Assembly (NCBI GenBank): GCA_003427395.1
Contig: BFEA01000021.1
Span: forward strand, 689,733 to 726,087
Length of the DNA: 36,355 nt
Direction: 5' to 3'
DNA from: Chara braunii
Taxonomy: Eukaryota; Streptophyta; Charophyceae; Charales; Characeae
In this document: piece by piece, positions 1-9,804 of the stretch
Position numbering within the stretch: position 1 is the first letter of the stretch
How the letters are laid out: every line of letters begins with the position of its first letter
Notes under the pieces: generated by a model
Seen by the model: only the letters and a program-made list of their open reading frames with translations
Told to the model about the DNA's origin: nothing
The model's database searches: none
Program-made: the position numbers and the translations under genes

Positions 1-2
1 AG

Positions 3-104
3 GACGAGTACTACATCAGCGATCCCGTCGCACTCCCGCTGCGCGACGGACTGGACCTATACAGCGTCGTCGAATACAAGAACAAACACCTGAAAAGAAT
101 CTGA
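3..104 (+). CDS. C-terminal end of an unidentified protein, possibly the Harbinger companion ORF
   Basis: An open frame enters from the left edge and ends at a TGA (102-104), giving 33 residues that start DEYYISDPVALPLRDG and end KNKHLKRI. Its charged, non-repetitive composition looks like real protein. It stops 49 bp before the end of the transposase pseudogene on the other strand, so the two converge. PIF/Harbinger elements usually encode a second, MYB/SANT-like DNA-binding protein near the transposase. I infer this may be its C-terminus, but the DNA-binding part would lie outside the window and no motif here proves it. It could also be the end of an unrelated host gene. Confidence 0.35.
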   Translation, partial: DEYYISDPVALPLRDGLDLYSVVEYKNKHLKRI

Positions 105-153
105 CCGCGACGGCATGACTTCAATGGGACGAACAGGTAGGCGGCAGGGTGGA

Positions 154-1498
154 TCAAACGTGTTTCATCTGCTGCGTCAGTGCATTGCGGAGCGCATGAG
201 CCTCGCGCGTCGAAGTCAACATGGACACTGGCTGCGGGGGGCGATGAATCCCCCCCAGGTCCACTCGCCGCCTCACCCCGTTCGCGTCTACCTCCCACAA
301 CAAATTCTCGTTGAACTCGATTCCTGCATCGAGCAGGATGTTGTGAAGAATGCATACCGCCGTGAACTGCTGCGGCAGACTCTCGAGGTTCGTCTTGTGC
401 GTCCGCAGGAAAAGCCTCCACATCCCTTTCCACCTCCCGAACGCCCTCTCCACGGCCCCTCTTGCGACCTTCTGTTTCGTGTCGAACCTTTCCTCGTCCG
501 GGTGCTGATTGATTCCTCCGTACGGCACCACCACCCACTCAGAAGGAGGATACCCGTTGTCGCCCAAGATGTATCCGTTCGTCATCACCCCTCCCGGAAG
601 CATCACAGGTGGCCCACGAAACAGCAATCCCTCTTCCGCGCGCCTCGACAGACTTAACAGCTGGATCACCCTAATGTCCTGGCAGCTACCCGGATATCCC
701 ACGAACACATCAAGGACGCGCAGATCCAGGTCCACCACAACCTGCGCAATGACGGAAAAACGGTGCTTGCGGTCGAAGTAGTTCTCGCTAAGCGCGTTCG
801 CCGGTTTGTCCACGTAGATGTGTGTGCAGTCAACTGCGTCATGGCAATTTGGAAACCCCTTGTCCGGAAAAAGCCCGTAGGATGACTTGTTTCCGCACCC
901 CCGTCGGCCACGATATCTTTTCCCCGTACACCCTCAAAATGACGGCTGTTGCACACGGCTCGAACTCCGGAAGTCCTGCCCATGCCGAAGGATGATGTGC
1001 TGTTATCGTAAGACTCTCCTGTGGCCCACCTATACAGCGTGTATGCGACGATCTGCTCCGACTGCAGTGGCTCCCTGTTAAACATCACCTGCCGCTGCAC
1101 ATGAGGCGCACATGCTTCGCTGATCTCCATGAACACTCTCCTCGACATGCGGAGCTTTTCCCGGAAGTAGTCCTCTATCGCGTCATTGCAACCCGTAAAT
1201 CCTCCCAAGTCCCGCCAGCTCTCCGCCGCATCCACCAACGTGGCGTCGCCCGAGGAAGCAAACCGCTCCCAATAGCAGCACACAGCTGAACCACGGCTTG
1301 GGATGTGGTGATGCAGTCCGGGGCGTCCAACACCCTTTGCAGCAGTAGCCTCTGCCGCCGCCTCGAAAACGCTGCCTTCATCTGCCCGTCCGCACTCTCG
1401 ATTTGAAAACGACGGACAACGGCAACCGCAGCCACCGCGACTGCTGTCTTCTCCGTCGTCGACAGCACAGCAGGTCCATCGCCATCGTAGCCGTCCAT
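154..1498 (-). pseudogene. PIF/Harbinger (HARBI1-like) DDE transposase, frameshifted
   Basis: Reading leftwards from a plausible ATG at 1498 (MDGYDGDGPAVL), the protein passes through at least three frames. First comes an Ala/Val-rich N-terminal part, then a helical part (IEDYFREKLRMSRRVF ... SSFGMGR) at about 1190-960. A short frame at about 950-860 includes WPTGVRKQVILRAF. The catalytic domain runs in one frame from about 857 to the TGA at 154. It has the three acidic residues of DDE_Tnp_4 nucleases: D in DCTHIYVDKP, D in GDNGYP and E in VERAFGRWKGMWR. Such enzymes cut and paste their element at short T/A-rich targets. Single-base shifts near 955 and 857 join conserved blocks that would otherwise be contiguous, so this copy is dead, or less likely carries introns. 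I did not find terminal inverted repeats inside the window. Confidence 0.87.
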
Positions 1499-2012
1499 CA
1501 CGTCCCTTGTAGACAAAAAATGACGTCCACCGCTGCCCACCTCTGTGCATGTATGCCGCCACGTGTTGAAGACGCCTGCAACCACGTCAGGAAGACAGCC
1601 CGGCCCAACGACGCGATTCTGATCGAAGCGTCCACCCACCGCCGCGGCGCTTGCATGTGGCGAACGCGACTGACGTCTTTGTTTCGTCGCGTCGACCACA
1701 CTTGACGCACTGGCGGTGCGGCGCCACTCAAATACGCAACCCGATGGCAAACGAAACCCTGGTCGGGCGTAGGCAGGCACGCACACCGCCCGCCTGTGCG
1801 CAGCCACCACGTCGCTTCGCAACATCAAAATTCAAAATTCGAATTTCGAAAGGGGATTTTCCCGTGTTGGCGTTTTATTTTCCAAGGGCCCGTGATGTCT
1901 TCCCGCCGTCCACGTTTTGGACCACCATCAGAGCTACACGGACATCCCGAATCGGAGGTCGGACATTCCTCTCACGGTTGTGTATAATCTAATTAAACTG
2001 GCCGCGGGAGGG
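1499..2012. other. 5' flank of the transposase, no gene seen
   Basis: The transposase frame stays open upstream to an alternative ATG at 1828, but that extension is compositionally unlike the family. From about 1830 the DNA becomes A/T-rich with direct short repeats (attcaaaattcgaatttcg). I see no gene or RNA. Confidence 0.5.
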
Positions 2013-2432
2013 CCCCGAGGATTCGTCCTCGGGGCATTTCTCCGAGGACAGGTGGAACGGCACCTCCGAAAATAAAAAATTGCTCCGAGGATTCGTCCTC
2101 GGAGCCCGAGGACGCGCTGAGGTGTGTCGAACAATGCCCTTCATCCTCGGGGCATTTCTCTGAGGACAAGTGCTGTCTCTTATACACATCTAGATGTGTA
2201 TAAGAGACAAGGACAGGTGGAACGGCACCTCCGAAAATAAAAAATTGCTCCGAGGATTCGTCCTCGGAGCCCGAGGACGCGCTGAGGTGTGTCGAACAAT
2301 GCCCTTCATCCTCGGGGCATTTCTCTGAGGACAAGTGGAACGACACCTCCGAAAATCAAAAAATGCTCCGAGGATTCGTCCTCGGAGCCCGAGGACGCGC
2401 TCAGGTGTGTCGAACGACGCCCTTAGTCAGTG
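2013..2432. repeat. 118-bp tandem repeat with a hairpin in each unit
   Basis: Units beginning ggacaRgtggaacg start at 2046, 2164, 2211 and 2329. The step 2046 to 2164 and the step 2211 to 2329 are both 118 bp. Each unit contains a 9-bp perfect stem closed by TTCG (ctccgagga-ttcg-tcctcggag). The third unit differs from the others at several positions, so at least some copies are real. The break between 2164 and 2211 is the adapter described separately, so the true copy number is uncertain. Confidence 0.85.
2173..2210. other. Tn5 mosaic-end (Nextera mate-pair junction) sequence left in the assembly
   Basis: Positions 2173-2191 equal the 19-bp Tn5/Nextera mosaic end CTGTCTCTTATACACATCT. Positions 2192-2210 are its reverse complement with only the last base different (A for G). 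Head-to-head mosaic ends form the circularisation junction of Nextera mate-pair libraries. The junction lies inside the tandem repeat: one unit is cut after 9 bases and another unit begins immediately after it. I regard it as a laboratory artefact, not biology. Confidence 0.95.
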
Positions 2433-2679
2433 TAGCAACTCAAACGTCGAATTACAGGGCAGATAAAACCCATTCATAAGAGAAGGAGACATGACATAGA
2501 AGGAAGATGACAAGACAGTACACAAATATCCCGAACGCTATAGGTTGCATCATTAGAAAACAGTGAAAGAACGCAACCAAGAACTCGGACCGAAAGTGAG
2601 CAAAGTTCATCGTCAAAACCCTGTCCGAGCGTCTGAGCAAAGCTCATCGTCAAAACCCTGTCTTAGCATCTGGCGGTTG
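2433..2679. other. Flank or 3' terminal region of PLE1
   Basis: No gene. It contains a two-copy 37-bp direct repeat (annotated separately). The element boundary could not be fixed because no second pseudo-LTR copy of PLE1 is present for comparison. Confidence 0.4.
2597..2670. repeat. 37-bp tandem duplication
   Basis: Two adjacent copies, 2597-2633 and 2634-2670, share tgagcaaagYtcatcgtcaa and the following aaccctgtc, and differ at a few positions near the end. Confidence 0.85.
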
Positions 2680-2727
2680 ACCCTACATGTTTCATCTGGC
2701 TGCCAGTGCCGGAAACGTCAGGGGTCT
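2680..2727 (-). ncRNA. Degenerate hammerhead ribozyme of PLE1
   Basis: On the minus strand the segment opens GACCC-CTGA and closes GAAAC-ATGTA-GGGTC. GACCC/GGGTC can form stem I and CTGG/CCAG a short stem II. ACATGT between the GAAA element and the GTA cleavage triplet is a palindrome, as ACGT is in PLE3. The position, about 270 bp after the ORF2 stop on the sense strand, is right. The conserved CTGANGA box is damaged (CTGACGT), and there is extra sequence before stem II, so activity is unlikely. Confidence 0.38.
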
Positions 2728-2997
2728 CAATCACGGCGGTGATAACCTGTGTGCCACCGCAGAAACTACTTATACGAAGAACAGTAGAGACCTAGGCACG
2801 AACCGTCATTCCCTAACAAGAACCAGACAAGACAAAAATAAGGGACCCGTGGAACAGCAAGTACCACGGGACCCTAAGCGGGAAGCACTCGAAAAGTCCA
2901 CAAAACAGTACCCTATTACAGTGCCTCTTTACCATGTGTCAACCAAAAGGGGCCAACGGTGCCCCTACGCCATGAGGCAAAACGCCCATCGAATCAA

Positions 2998-5977
2998 CTA
3001 CAATGCCCCAATATCCTCGCGTTCGTTTAAACAAACACACCTACTCAAGCATCCGGGAGACATCCCCCACCCGGTCAAACATCTGACCCAACAGTCCCAG
3101 ATGCCTCCAAACTTAAAAGAGAAATTCAACACAACATTATCAAAGTAATCATCAGTAAACCCACGAAGCCTCAATTCAATCTTCAGGGACAGAAGAAAGG
3201 CCCCTACTGCATCCTGCATACTGGAAAAACGTTTAGCACGATGCAAAAACGAAGTGATCACCGCCATTTTCTGCTGGCGACTGGTGTACGACGTAGCATC
3301 CTGCAGGTTCTGGAAACGAATCTTCCCATTCCTCACCGAAACCTGATTCTTGTGTACCGCTGCACAACATACCCCCTCTGGATATCCAAGATCATCCACT
3401 ACGCACCCCAGAAACCCCCAGGGTCCCGATCGGTTCGTGCACTCCAAAGAGAGGTTACTGTCATACGACCCCTCAAAGCCACCCAGAATCCTCCAGGCCT
3501 TCGTCTCCTCCGTCACATCTCCCTTTCTAAATTTAATAAAAACCGTCACATCATCGATTAAGCGGATCCCATGTACCACCAGAGAACGATCTGCATCCAA
3601 CGACGATAAAAAACAAAATTCGAAATAAGCACAGAGCATGCATGCAAGGGTTGGACTTGAGGATTTGCCCATCGCAATGTCGATGTTCTGTCTCAAGATC
3701 TCCCCACCTACCTTAGTGAAGGTGTTTGCCAAGTCAAAGGCCACGAAATTTGAGACCACCCCAAAATCAAAACAGTCCCATCCTTCTAACTTCCTCCCCC
3801 GTAGGAGCTTAGCACCTTTCCCATGCTTCTTGATCAAAACTCTATCAATACCTTCTCGGTGCCAGAAATCGATCAGCCACTGAAGAGCCTTGATAATCAA
3901 TTTGTGAGGGAGATTACAGAACAGCTCCTTCACATCATACGCACCAATCAACAGTTCCTCACCATCAACCACATCCTTGTTAATAGCATCAACCTTGCTG
4001 ATCAAAAGATCAGTACTCTTTATATTGAAGTGGGACCATTTCGGTAATTCCCATACCATTTCATTCACCACCGTTGACACCTTCCTGCACCCACGCACAT
4101 TTCCTTCCGAAAAGGAAGGACAAATGGGCCGCCATTTCGAAACATCCTTATGCTTCGGAATTGCATAAGCCTGACCCATCTTCCCATTGTCATCCCACTT
4201 GGCAAGCACCGACAAGCCCTTCTCCATGTAGCTTTGCTTCAGACTACCCAAAACAACAGACTCCTCTCGACGTACCACCTCAAAACAAGCATTTGACAGA
4301 AACAACTTATCCAATCCGCTTCGATAGACCACTGGGCAACACACCAAGATGTCACCTGGATTGTGATCAATGGGACGCGGACCAAACCCTCCATCCTCTT
4401 GATCCAATCCAAGACCTCCTTCAAACGTACATGTGGCCCGAGCATGTCGCACCCAACCCCATCATTCAAACATCCAACCAAATCATTAGCCCGAGGAGCC
4501 GAAATCACAAAACCGACACAAGACAGACTTTCCGTAATCTCTTTCAACCGGCGCGTGGTCAAATTCTGCGTATTAGGGACAAAGATGTTACGAGAGTTCT
4601 CCAGCCATGCAGGAACGAAGCCAAGCTCACTTAATCGCCAACAAACATGACCCCCGACTCTGGTCCAAGAACTGTCCGACGCCGAACAAGAACAAATCGA
4701 GGAACCCGACTGTGCGAAGTTCCTGAAATTAAACATAATATCACCAATACTCTTGTTCTTGACCAAAACGACCCGTGAACGTCGAACCACCAACTCTTTC
4801 CAGTCGACGTTAGCCTCCGCTTACTTAAATGACTTCTTACAAAGATCCTGAATCCCTGGTTTGCTCAAGCGATGATCATAGGTAATACGGACAGTGAGTC
4901 TGCGATGAACATTATCATCGAATCGCCTACGCAAAACACAGGAGATAATCAGGTGGAGAGAACAGCGCGTCCTCTTCTCATAAAAAGCACGAATCGCCAG
5001 GAAGCAGCGAATCAACGGTCCAAAATCCCATGCATACAAATCTTTGCGACAAGATGGATTGGCTTCAAATAGCACAGCTTAGAACAGAGGGAGACAATGT
5101 TAACAACAGTCACCACCGAACCTTCCTGAAAGCACCCTCGATATTTTTAAAGAATACCAGAGTCACCAGCCGATCGAACCAACGAAGTTCCGAACCGACG
5201 TTTCACAATTTTCCAGTCATCAATAAAACGCCCACCCGTTCCACAGTAAATATCCACAAAGGTCTTTAAGTTATTCAAGCTCAAACACTCATCCAAGATA
5301 CGTATCAATGAGACCGAAGCACGTCCTGGCGACGAACGAAACGAGAGATGCGGATCAATAACGGTGTTCCCAAGAAATCTCATTTTCTTCAACTTCTCCC
5401 TACACCGCTCACGCTTACCCTTCCTCCTCCTTTTGCCCTTGCGTCTCACATCTCTCGAGTTAAGGCTCGGATTGGCCAGGTGAATAAAGTTCTTTTCAAC
5501 AGAAATGAGGTCATACTGCTCACATCTACAGAAAGGTAACATCACATACTGGGCCAATCCACATCGTCGTAACCATGCATACAATCGGTGGTTCCGCTTA
5601 CCACCCTCAACCACCTCTGAATTCAAACATCGATACAAATGCTCATTCCACCGAACGGCCAGAGATCGACCAGTAGATCCCAAGTACACATGCCGGGACC
5701 AAGGAGAAACCAAAGCATACACCCATGCGCCATCACCCGTATCCAAATCCTCATCATCACGTAGCACTCTCTCCAGGTAAGATTTGAAATTTTCCGCCCA
5801 CTGAATAGCATCGCAAAGAATAAGTTTCAGCACCACAAGCCGATAAAATCCATTAAACTCTCTATTACGCAGAAAAAAGTCGGAGTCAGCGTCCTTACCT
5901 ATGCGATGCTCATGAAGCCTCCTAGAAATAACCGCCCATTTCCACAAATGGTCGCGCTCGGGGACCACACCTAAAGC
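2998..5977 (-). pseudogene. PLE1 ORF2: GIY-YIG endonuclease / reverse transcriptase, broken
   Basis: The frame opens at 5977 with no ATG before the nuclease. The N-terminal domain (5968-5147) has the GIY-YIG pattern: VYALVSP, HVYLGST, R in VRWNEH, E in VEKNFI and a final N in PSLNS, followed by a basic run (RRKGKRRRKGKRER). A frameshift near 5147-5080 leads to a linker containing CSCSASDS and RVGGHV, interrupted by a TAA at 4821. After another frameshift near 4430 the reverse transcriptase runs to 2998. It has RPICPSFSEG, motif A (YDVKELF), AMGKSSSPTLAC, an intact catalytic pair in RLIDDVTVF, and FLGC. The enzyme class nicks DNA and copies element RNA at the nick (target-primed reverse transcription). 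The catalytic residues survive, so decay came from frameshifts and one stop. Confidence 0.87.
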
Positions 5978-7330
5978 TCAGCAGAGCAGCCATCTCCCAA
6001 CTTCGAAGATTCAACAACAGGCGGGGAGTCCTCAGAAACTTCATGGACAGGGACCTCCTTGTCCGCCTCCTTACCATCATTGTTGTTACTGCCAAATGCT
6101 TTGTTAGCCCGATGTTCCGTGAGATCATGAATCATAAGCTCTATAGCCCGAAGCTTTAATCCGGTTTCTCGACACAGCATCTCCAGCCCAGACTTTTTAT
6201 AATTTCGAAGATCCTTCTTCTGAGCTTCGACATGCTGAAAGCGTTCATTCACCCCACCCGAGGCAGCATCCCCATCACCTAAATCCCGTCTGGGGGTGGC
6301 TTTCAAACCTTTTCGAGTGGATCGAACAGCCGCCGCATCCAGCCTCGTTTTCAAGTTAGTCCCACCTCCTTCACCACGTTGACCAGTCCCAACAGCTAGC
6401 ACCTTGTTCAATTGCTCTTTCAACTTAACCACTTCTCCTTCCGCTACGACACGCTTCCCTTTCAACACTTCAGCCTCGAGACCAGCAGCCCTATGCATTT
6501 CCTTCATCCTGCATACTCTTGCTTCCATTTATGCGCTTCGCGGATGTTATCCGTCCAACGAGGTTTTGGTGATGCGCGAGGCGGGCCACCCGGAGTGTCG
6601 ATCGCAATGCTGCCACACTTATTGCCTGGCCTAAGAGCTTCACCCTTCCACAGTTCGGTTTTTTCCCAGTCCTTAGCATTCTGCAGTTTCAGTCGTCCTA
6701 CTTCGATGTGAAGGTCATCCAACTCAGCCTGAAAGTTGTTCCTCGTTACGGCTGCAGTCCTGAATTGCTCAATCTCGTGCTTCATTGCACATAAATCATC
6801 TTCCGGAAGACGTTTATCCGAAACCTGCCTCTTCAACTCCATGATCTCTCTCTGCAACTTAGTCACCGTATCTTCATCCGTTACACCATCGTCTGACGTA
6901 ACCAATCACCTCAGCCTATCATTCTCCTTTTTTATCTTATCCAATTCTTCTCAAGGCTGCACTCTTCTGATTTCTCCTTCAAACGAGGATAATTCTTCTC
7001 CTCCATTCGTTTACCCAAACGCGCACTCATCTTTGCTTCCAAGCGCTCCTGTTCTTTCCTCCACTCCTCCTTTCGATCCTCTTCCTCCTTCAAGGTCTTC
7101 TGCCGTTGTTCTTCTTCTTTACGCTTTGCTTCTCTTTCTTCATCTGCCACTGTCTTGGCAAAGCACCGATCCAACTTCTCTTGATTCAGTCTCGAGAAAT
7201 TAGGACGACCAAAGGAAGAATTAGAATTGCAACCAGATCCCGGGGCATAACCTTGAGAGGAAAACCCTGTATTAGGCACATCACCGACAAGAGCCGGGAA
7301 GGCAGGAAGAGGAATAATATTGGCCGACAA
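5971..7330 (-). pseudogene. PLE1 ORF1: coiled-coil / SAP-like gag-like protein, broken
   Basis: Three overlapping frames (7330-6932, 6905-6504, 6528-5971) make one degraded protein. The first is very rich in Glu, Lys and Arg (EEREAKRKEEEQRQKTLKEE) and should form a coiled coil. The second continues with heptad-like spacing and holds EALRPGN, matched by EALRPGK in PLE3. The third contains a helix pair (GLEMLCRETGLKLRAIEL) matching the SAP-like segments of PLE2 and PLE3. SAP modules bind nucleic acid, so I infer a nucleic-acid chaperone or packaging role. The ORF1 stop (5973-5971) overlaps the start of the ORF2 frame in the -1 register. No zinc knuckle is visible upstream. Confidence 0.75.
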
Positions 7331-7375
7331 AGTCGACGAGCCACTCTCACGTAGTCTAATCTCTACGGAGGTTAC

Positions 7376-7849
7376 TACGTAGAAAAAAGTGTGGCCGCTG
7401 AGGAGCCCGCTCTTTTTTCATTTCGCAGCCAAAGGCTGCATCTTACCCCGTTGCTTACCCCGTTGCACTTTGTCGTGTAGCGGGGCTTTCCTAAAAAAGA
7501 ATGTAGACAACGGGGTTTATGGGGCGTCCAGAAGGTGTGCGGTCGGGGGCAGGGCACAGACCGTCGGCGCAAAGGTTGGAGTGGGGGCGACCAACAGTAG
7601 GTGGCAATAGGTTAATCTTTGGTGGCGGCGGGCCTTTCCTGTTTGAGGTTGGCCGGCCTTCGTTTTTTAGTTTGAGTGGCCGGGTTGTTTTGGGGGGTTG
7701 TTTTGGGGGGTTGTTTTGGGGCAGGCGGGGTCTAATAAGTGACACGGAAGGGATGGCCAAACTCCCTCGCTCCACCACTCACAGACTATGCAAAATGTGA
7801 ATGAATCTTCCGCTAGAACATGGAAATATACACCGCCATAGTTTTTGTC
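7376..7849. other. Repeat-like DNA upstream of PLE1, no gene seen
   Basis: It contains a duplicated ttaccccgttgc at about 7442-7466 and a G-rich 14-bp repeat. From about 7760 it holds a unit resembling 8030-8100 and 10400-10450 (aaaatgtgaatga ... gctagaacatgga). No supported coding frame. Confidence 0.5.
7684..7721 (+). repeat. 14-bp G-rich tandem repeat, G-quadruplex candidate
   Basis: Nearly three copies of gttgttttgggggg. With the following GGGGCAGGCGGGG the plus strand has four or more G4-G6 runs separated by short loops, enough to fold a quadruplex. Confidence 0.8.
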
Positions 7850-8005
7850 TTTTGTGCACGTGTTCAGTAGTGCAGCGAGGCCCAAAGGTAGGGTTCAAGT
7901 CCTTTGTGCATGTGCTGAGTAGTGCAGCGAGGCCCAAAGGTAGGGTTCAGGTCTTTTGTGCATGTGCTGAGTAGTGCAGCGAGGCCCAAAGGTAGGGTTC
8001 AGGGC
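7850..8005. repeat. 52-bp tandem repeat, three copies
   Basis: Three consecutive copies of a 52-bp unit (about 7850, 7902 and 7954) that include gtagtgcagcgaggcccaaa and ggtagggttca. The copies differ by only a few bases, so the expansion is recent. Confidence 0.9.
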
Positions 8006-8611
8006 ATAGCCACACCATTCTCGATATTTGCAAAATGGGAATGAACTTCCCGCGAGAACATGGCCAGATGCATCCGCCATATTTTTTATTTTTTTTTCAC
8101 ATTTCCAAAGTGGTGTGGCGAGGCCTGGCGAGGCCCAGAGTCCACGGCGGTAGATCGATGGTGGTGGAGGCAGGAGGAGTGAGAAAAGCGCCACCTCGCC
8201 TGTCCTGCTCCTCACCCCCGATTGGCTGTGCCCCCGCGCCCTGCGCTGTACAGAGTTCATTTTTTTGTTGTCCTTTTTGGTCTAGGAGCGTAGCCGACAT
8301 AGGGGCAACATGACCGTGAATCGTGCTCGAATCAAGTCTGATTCAACGAAGCCCTGAATCAACTGGGGCGCTTCAAACAATATATAGGGCTCCGGTGGTA
8401 AAACTTACAACATAAATAACAGCTAGAGGGGTCTAGTTGATGACCGAGGTAGGGGACGGATGGTGACTGTAGACCCTGCAATGACAGAGGCTAGGGTACC
8501 TCCAGATGACATATAAATCGCCAGTACACAGCCCCAATCTTGCAGAAAGTGGGAGGAGAACTTGTCCCCCCCGCCATGTCTGCTCAATCAAACGACTACA
8601 ATGTTCAGGAT
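8006..8611. other. No gene seen
   Basis: 8030-8100 is a diverged duplicate of 7790-7855. The rest, including a short A/T-rich stretch (aatatatagggctcc) at about 8380, has no supported coding frame or RNA. Confidence 0.5.
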
Positions 8612-8758
8612 GCTGGTCCCGCTTTCCAGCAGGTGCTGCTCCCCACCATTAGATGGAGCCTCAAGGGAAGTGTCGGTAGTGGTGCCTGCTCATACCACCA
8701 CCCCTAGCATCCACTCGGGTTGTTAAAAAAAAAAGACAAACTAACAAACAAACAAACA
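8612..8758 (+). mobile_element. LINE 3' end with A-rich tail
   Basis: The segment shares ccagcaggtgctgctcccca, agatggagcctc and ctcgggttgtt, in the same order and spacing, with the 3' end of the LINE at 19225-19345. It ends in an A-rich tail (8726-8758, a10 then acaaacaaacaaac). Upstream sequence does not match that LINE, so this is a very short 5'-truncated insertion of the same family. No target duplication was recognised. Confidence 0.75.
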
Positions 8759-9535
8759 GCTTTCGGAGTCGGGCAGCCATTGATAAATTTCATCAAATTG
8801 AATGGTTCTTGTTCGCATTTCCGGCCTCCAAAAGTTGTGGTGAGGGATCCGCGGCTGATGTATGGTTGTGTACTAGTGCTATAACCTACAACGATCAGAG
8901 AGCAATGGTACAACCACAAGATAGTGACCAGAGAGGGGGCTAGGGGGACGTCTATGCGACTCTATAGGTAGAGCGGAGGACGATCGTCGTACATCTACTC
9001 GTAATAGGCTAGAACCTCTAGGTTGCGATTACGACAACAACAGTGCATAGAACGGACAATACAAGTATACACAATTAGAATAATCCATAATAGTTGTGCT
9101 AGATGGGTAGACCTGGGTTATCCAGAGGATGTATGGGTTAGGGGGGGCATTAGACACTACCTGTGACACCAACCAGCGCTAGAAGTACCCGCAGGACAGG
9201 GCTTGTCCGACTATGCTAAGACTTCAATCAAAGCCGAGCAGGGGGGGTCCTGCTTAGCCCTAGTGCCAACAACCACGGTCGGGTCAGGTCACCCCCACTG
9301 AGATGGGTAGGAGGGTGATAGTGGTAAACACTGGGGTAGGATTGTGGGACTCAGTGGGAGTAGAGTTGCACCAGGGAGAAATATTAAGAGAGGAAGGTTG
9401 GGAGGGAGTCTCATAAGGAGTAGGACAAAGTGGTGGAAAAAGAAGGATATTATAGGGCCTCGCCTCATCACTCACCGAACTTGAAATTGGGTGGTGAGTT
9501 CTCATCAATGAGGAAAGGACTCCAAGACTCGCCAG
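8759..9535. other. No gene seen
   Basis: No supported coding frame. A GCCTCGCCTCATCACTCACC copy of the dispersed motif lies near 9463. Confidence 0.5.
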
Positions 9536-9804
9536 ACGGAGGCCTCACCGCAGCACGTCAACAAACTTATCTTCTCTCAGCCTGGGTATTATCCAGAGCG
9601 GTCGGCTGAAAGAAAATTAGTCCAGACTGCTGGTCTTGACATGTCAGCTACTCACAATTTTCGTGAAGGACGCCTCGCCGCACTACCTCACCAAATTTAT
9701 TTTCTCACAGCGTAGTATTTAGACTGGTCGGCTGAAGACAACGCAGGAAAACAGAAACTGGTCCAGACTGCTGGCCTTTACATGTCAGCTACTCACAATT
9801 TTCG
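9536..9804. repeat. ~135-bp tandem duplication, diverged
   Basis: Two adjacent units, 9536-9667 and 9668-9804, both begin gcctcRccgca and end with catgtcagctactcacaatt and ttcgtga. They also share cggctga and gtccagactgctgg. The second has an extra ~10 bp. Both start with the GCCTCGC motif seen elsewhere nearby. Confidence 0.85.

Larger units (their letters stand above)
2600..7375 (-). mobile_element. PLE1: Penelope-like element, decayed, probably 5'-truncated
   Basis: The minus strand carries in order an ORF1 relic (7330-5971), an ORF2 relic with GIY-YIG then reverse transcriptase (5977-2998), a 3' untranslated region and a degenerate hammerhead (2727-2680). Gene order and protein motifs match PLE2 and PLE3 in this window. 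Unlike them, no zinc knuckle is found upstream of the ORF1 coiled coil and no upstream pseudo-LTR is visible, which suggests 5' truncation near 7375. Both ends are approximate and no target duplication was found. Confidence 0.85.

Noticed and set aside
2013-2432. CRISPR array
   Set aside because: The repeats are contiguous 118-bp tandem units with no short repeat/unique spacer alternation, in a eukaryotic context.
2680-2727. Hammerhead on the plus strand (GACCC ... GAAACGTC-AG-GGGTC)
   Set aside because: The core box is absent on that strand and the orientation is opposite to PLE1; the minus-strand reading fits better.
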